From Bin80 sp964503085 (lineage in GTDB: Bacteria > Bacteroidota > Rhodothermia > Rhodothermales > Bin80), in contig CAZCYQ010000026.1 in assembly GCA_964503085.1 (NCBI GenBank), positions 1-46,525 on the forward strand: a DNA stretch of 46,525 nt. The letters are read 5' to 3'. Positions 44,225 through 46,525 of the stretch are shown in pieces. The notes under the pieces are model-generated. The model did not search any database. It was not told where the DNA came from and saw only the letters and a list, made by a program, of their open reading frames with translations. Numbering within the stretch: the stretch's first letter is position 1; each line of letters starts with the position of its first letter. A program made the translations under genes and the position numbers.

Positions 44225-46384
44225 ATGATTGGATTACGGATTATTGCAATTGGATTTCTACTATGCTCCAGCAGTGCTGCAATTGGTCAAACGGTTGACC
44301 TTTACTCAAGGCCTTTCCAGGCAGAACGTACTCGGACGTATGATGTACTTCATTATCGCGTTCATTTAGTATTTGATGAAGATACCAAGTCATTCTCGGG
44401 CTCAAATACTATCACAATGACCCCCCTGAGCGACAGCTTCACAGAGCTACAATTGGATGCGGAAACGTTCGTGGTAGATAGCGTACATAGTGCAGCAGGG
44501 GAGATTTTGTACTTCACACAAGAGCCTCACAACCTCCAAATTAGATTATCCAAAACCTACGCATATACGGACACACTGCAGTTCACGGTGTATTACCATG
44601 CGTCTAATGTTGACATTGATTCGGAGGCCTATGGCATGTCAGCGAGCTATGATCTCGGGATTGATTTCAAGGATGAAACAGACGAGAATCCGCGATTGAT
44701 CAACACGCTTTCTTTCCCGGAGGGAGCTCGCCACTGGATGCCCAGCTATGATCACCCAAACGACCGGGCGTCTCATGAAACGCTGCTCACCGTCCGGCCA
44801 GAGTACAAAGCGCTCTCGAATGGGCGCCTGGTTTCTGTGACAGAAGAGGAGAATGGTTTAATGACGTGGCACTGGGACCAGGAGTTACCACACCCTACCT
44901 ACCTGTACGTAGCAGTCGCCGGGCCATATGTCATACTGGAAGATTCCTTGCGCTCAATTCCGGTCAACTATTGGGTATATCCGAAGGATGTCGACGATGC
45001 AATGCGTTCCTTTGAACGAACTCCAGAAATCCTGGAGTTTATGGAGGAACTCTATGGCGTACCCTATCCTTGGATCAAGTTTGATCAGGTCACGATTCCC
45101 GGTATAGGGGGTGGAGCGGAAAGTACGACTGCAACGGTCCTCGGGCATGTGACCATCCATGATGAGCATGCTGAGCAGGATTACCCCAGTGACTGGTTAG
45201 TTGCCCACGAAGCGGCGCATCACTGGTTCGGTAATCTAGTTTCTTACCGTGATTGGTCACAAACGTGGATAAGCGAAAGCTTTGCGACCTGGAGTGAGTA
45301 TGCATGGGCGTGTCATGCTCATGGAAGTGATGAGTGTGCAGTGAATCTGCAGAGCAAAAAAGATGCGTACTTCCGTGAGGCAAACGACCGCTACCGACGT
45401 CCGGTTGTGTTTGAACATTGGCAATATCCAAATCAAAATTTCGATCGACATACGTACCAGAAGGGGGCGGTCATTCTCGAAATGCTTCGAGGTATACTGG
45501 GCCCTGTAAACTTTAAAAGATCCATTCAGCGCTTTCTGAACGATCATGCCCTTCAGCCCGTGCACGCATACGATTTTATTACCGCAATCAAGGACGCGAC
45601 AGGTCAGAATATGGAATGGTTTTTTGACCAATGGATTTACAGTGCTGGCCATCCTGAAATCACCATAACCCAGGCTTGGGACGCGTCGGGTACACTCACG
45701 CTGACGGTAGAACAATCACAGGATATGGCTTCTCCATTCGTGTACAGAATTCCTGTAAATGTTCGGATACATACGGCGACCGGCATACAGGAAGAAAAGA
45801 TCTGGCTGTCAGAAAGAACCAACACTTTCGAATTCCAGGTAGATGGTCGTCCACGCTTTGTTCGTTTTGATGCGGACGGTACGCTGTTGGCCGATTGGTC
45901 CTTTGAGAAGGATGTCGCTGATCTGCAGTATCAACTTGTGCATGATGACGTTGCTGGGCGCCGACGGGCAGCACTTGATCTTGAAACCCATTCGGCCCAA
46001 ACCGAGGTGCGTGCAGGACTCTCAGACTGTGCAGCGTCTGATCCCTTCTGGAATGTCCGCATGACCTGCCTAGATGTATTGTCCAGGAGCATAGCCGATA
46101 GTGATGCCGGGTTGTTTTCTGCGTCTATTCATGATCCGCACTCACGTGTTAGAGCGGCAGCAGTCCGGGGCTTAGGGGAGCTGGGAAACGAAGAGTACAG
46201 CGATTTACTGGTTGAATTTTACAGAAACGATACCAGCTACTTGGCTCGTGCAGAGGCGCTCAGGAGCCTTGGAAAAATAGGGGACCCTACTATCGTCCGG
46301 TTTCTGGAAGAGGCGGCACAAGATAGTTCGCCACGAAATGTGATAAGATTAGCAGCAGAGTGGGCGTTGGAGCAACTTGACTAA
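44225..46384 (+). CDS. M1-family metallopeptidase with HEAT repeats
   Basis: The 719-residue exported protein has a signal peptide (IAIGFLLCSSSAAIGQ), an N-terminal M1 beta-domain, and a catalytic domain with zinc ligands H328 and H332 in HEAAHH and E351 in ISESFA. Where aminopeptidases have GxMEN, it reads GGAES (296-300): the Glu is kept, Met and Asn are not. The C-terminus (about 560-719) carries HEAT-like repeats (SRVRAAAVRGLGELG, LARAEALRSLGKIG, VIRLAAEWALEQL) in place of the ERAP1-type domain. It is probably a periplasmic peptidase. No operon partners are seen. Confidence 0.9.
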   Translation: MIGLRIIAIGFLLCSSSAAIGQTVDLYSRPFQAERTRTYDVLHYRVHLVFDEDTKSFSGSNTITMTPLSDSFTELQLDAETFVVDSVHSAAGEILYFTQEPHNLQIRLSKTYAYTDTLQFTVYYHASNVDIDSEAYGMSASYDLGIDFKDETDENPRLINTLSFPEGARHWMPSYDHPNDRASHETLLTVRPEYKALSNGRLVSVTEEENGLMTWHWDQELPHPTYLYVAVAGPYVILEDSLRSIPVNYWVYPKDVDDAMRSFERTPEILEFMEELYGVPYPWIKFDQVTIPGIGGGAESTTATVLGHVTIHDEHAEQDYPSDWLVAHEAAHHWFGNLVSYRDWSQTWISESFATWSEYAWACHAHGSDECAVNLQSKKDAYFREANDRYRRPVVFEHWQYPNQNFDRHTYQKGAVILEMLRGILGPVNFKRSIQRFLNDHALQPVHAYDFITAIKDATGQNMEWFFDQWIYSAGHPEITITQAWDASGTLTLTVEQSQDMASPFVYRIPVNVRIHTATGIQEEKIWLSERTNTFEFQVDGRPRFVRFDADGTLLADWSFEKDVADLQYQLVHDDVAGRRRAALDLETHSAQTEVRAGLSDCAASDPFWNVRMTCLDVLSRSIADSDAGLFSASIHDPHSRVRAAAVRGLGELGNEEYSDLLVEFYRNDTSYLARAEALRSLGKIGDPTIVRFLEEAAQDSSPRNVIRLAAEWALEQLD

Positions 46385-46397
46385 ATCTCAGCCATTC

Positions 46398-46416
46398 TTG
46401 TCGCGTTTTTCGACAA
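46398..46416 (+). terminator. Hairpin after the M1 peptidase gene
   Basis: TTGTCG and CGACAA pair around a 7-nt T-rich loop, 14 bp after the stop. The stem is only 6 bp and no T-run follows, so the call is tentative. Confidence 0.35.
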
Positions 46417-46525
46417 AGATAGACTACCAACTCCACACCGTCCCTGATTCGACTGCAATGCATCTGCCTTAGCGCGAGTTCGCCATTTCTCTTCGACCCT
46501 GATGAATTTCTCGGGTTGATTTTCG

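Noticed and set aside
1..46525. CRISPR array, tRNA, rRNA or tmRNA genes
   Set aside because: No regularly spaced short repeats and no cloverleaf with a T-loop GTTCRAnYC in any gap; such strings occur only inside coding sequence.

Overview
The window looks like a chromosomal segment of a Bacteroidota-superphylum bacterium, most likely a Rhodothermales/Balneolales-type lineage. The reasons are a GWxTD-domain protein, exported proteins with a CarboxypepD_reg-like domain, a fused alpha/beta 2-oxoacid dehydrogenase E1, a futalosine-pathway menaquinone gene (mqnA-like), and promoter-like elements resembling the Bacteroidota consensus (TTTG / TAnnTTTG). Base composition is moderate. This assignment is an inference from gene content; no rRNA or tRNA gene was found.

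Layout. 326-2606 (minus): 5-formyl-THF cyclo-ligase followed by three PspC-domain membrane proteins. 2754-8810 (plus): a translation-centred block, ffh-rpsP-rimM-trmD-rplS-mqnA-smpB-tyrS. 8900-11341: TPR/GWxTD protein, meeting a fused E1 dehydrogenase tail to tail. 13830-16424 (minus): exported NTF2-like protein, NPP-type phosphodiesterase lipoprotein and a PLDc_N-type lipoprotein. 17006-18390: three tandem copies of an unrecognised small two-helix membrane protein, each with its own promoter-like element. 18637-23936: dusB running convergently into a DUF445 gene, then HD hydrolase and the MlaD/F/E lipid-transport genes (minus). 24006-28854: radA, then an ECF sigma factor, a probable anti-sigma factor and two exported coiled-coil proteins, the last built from nested tandem duplications. 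29014-33618: apt, an outer-membrane barrel, wecB and a glycosyltransferase. 34169-38253: an atypical SDR, mnmA, a small exported protein, and a TlpA-like thioredoxin protein split by an in-frame amber codon. 38551-42011: an alditol-oxidase-like flavoprotein and a two-gene trans-3-hydroxy-L-proline degradation module. 42379-46384: an IS21 istA remnant, a leucine-carboxyl-methyltransferase-like enzyme and an M1 metallopeptidase with HEAT repeats.

The most unusual items are: the promoter-bearing triplication of a small membrane-protein gene (17.0-18.4 kb); the ECF operon whose last gene has 78-bp and 252-bp tandem repeats, with the second 252-bp copy running out of frame past the stop; the amber codon placed directly before a thioredoxin active-site domain and followed at once by GTG; the SDR whose YxxxK is replaced by SxxxR; and the 162-bp antisense overlap of dusB and DUF445. 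No CRISPR array, prophage or complete mobile element was seen.
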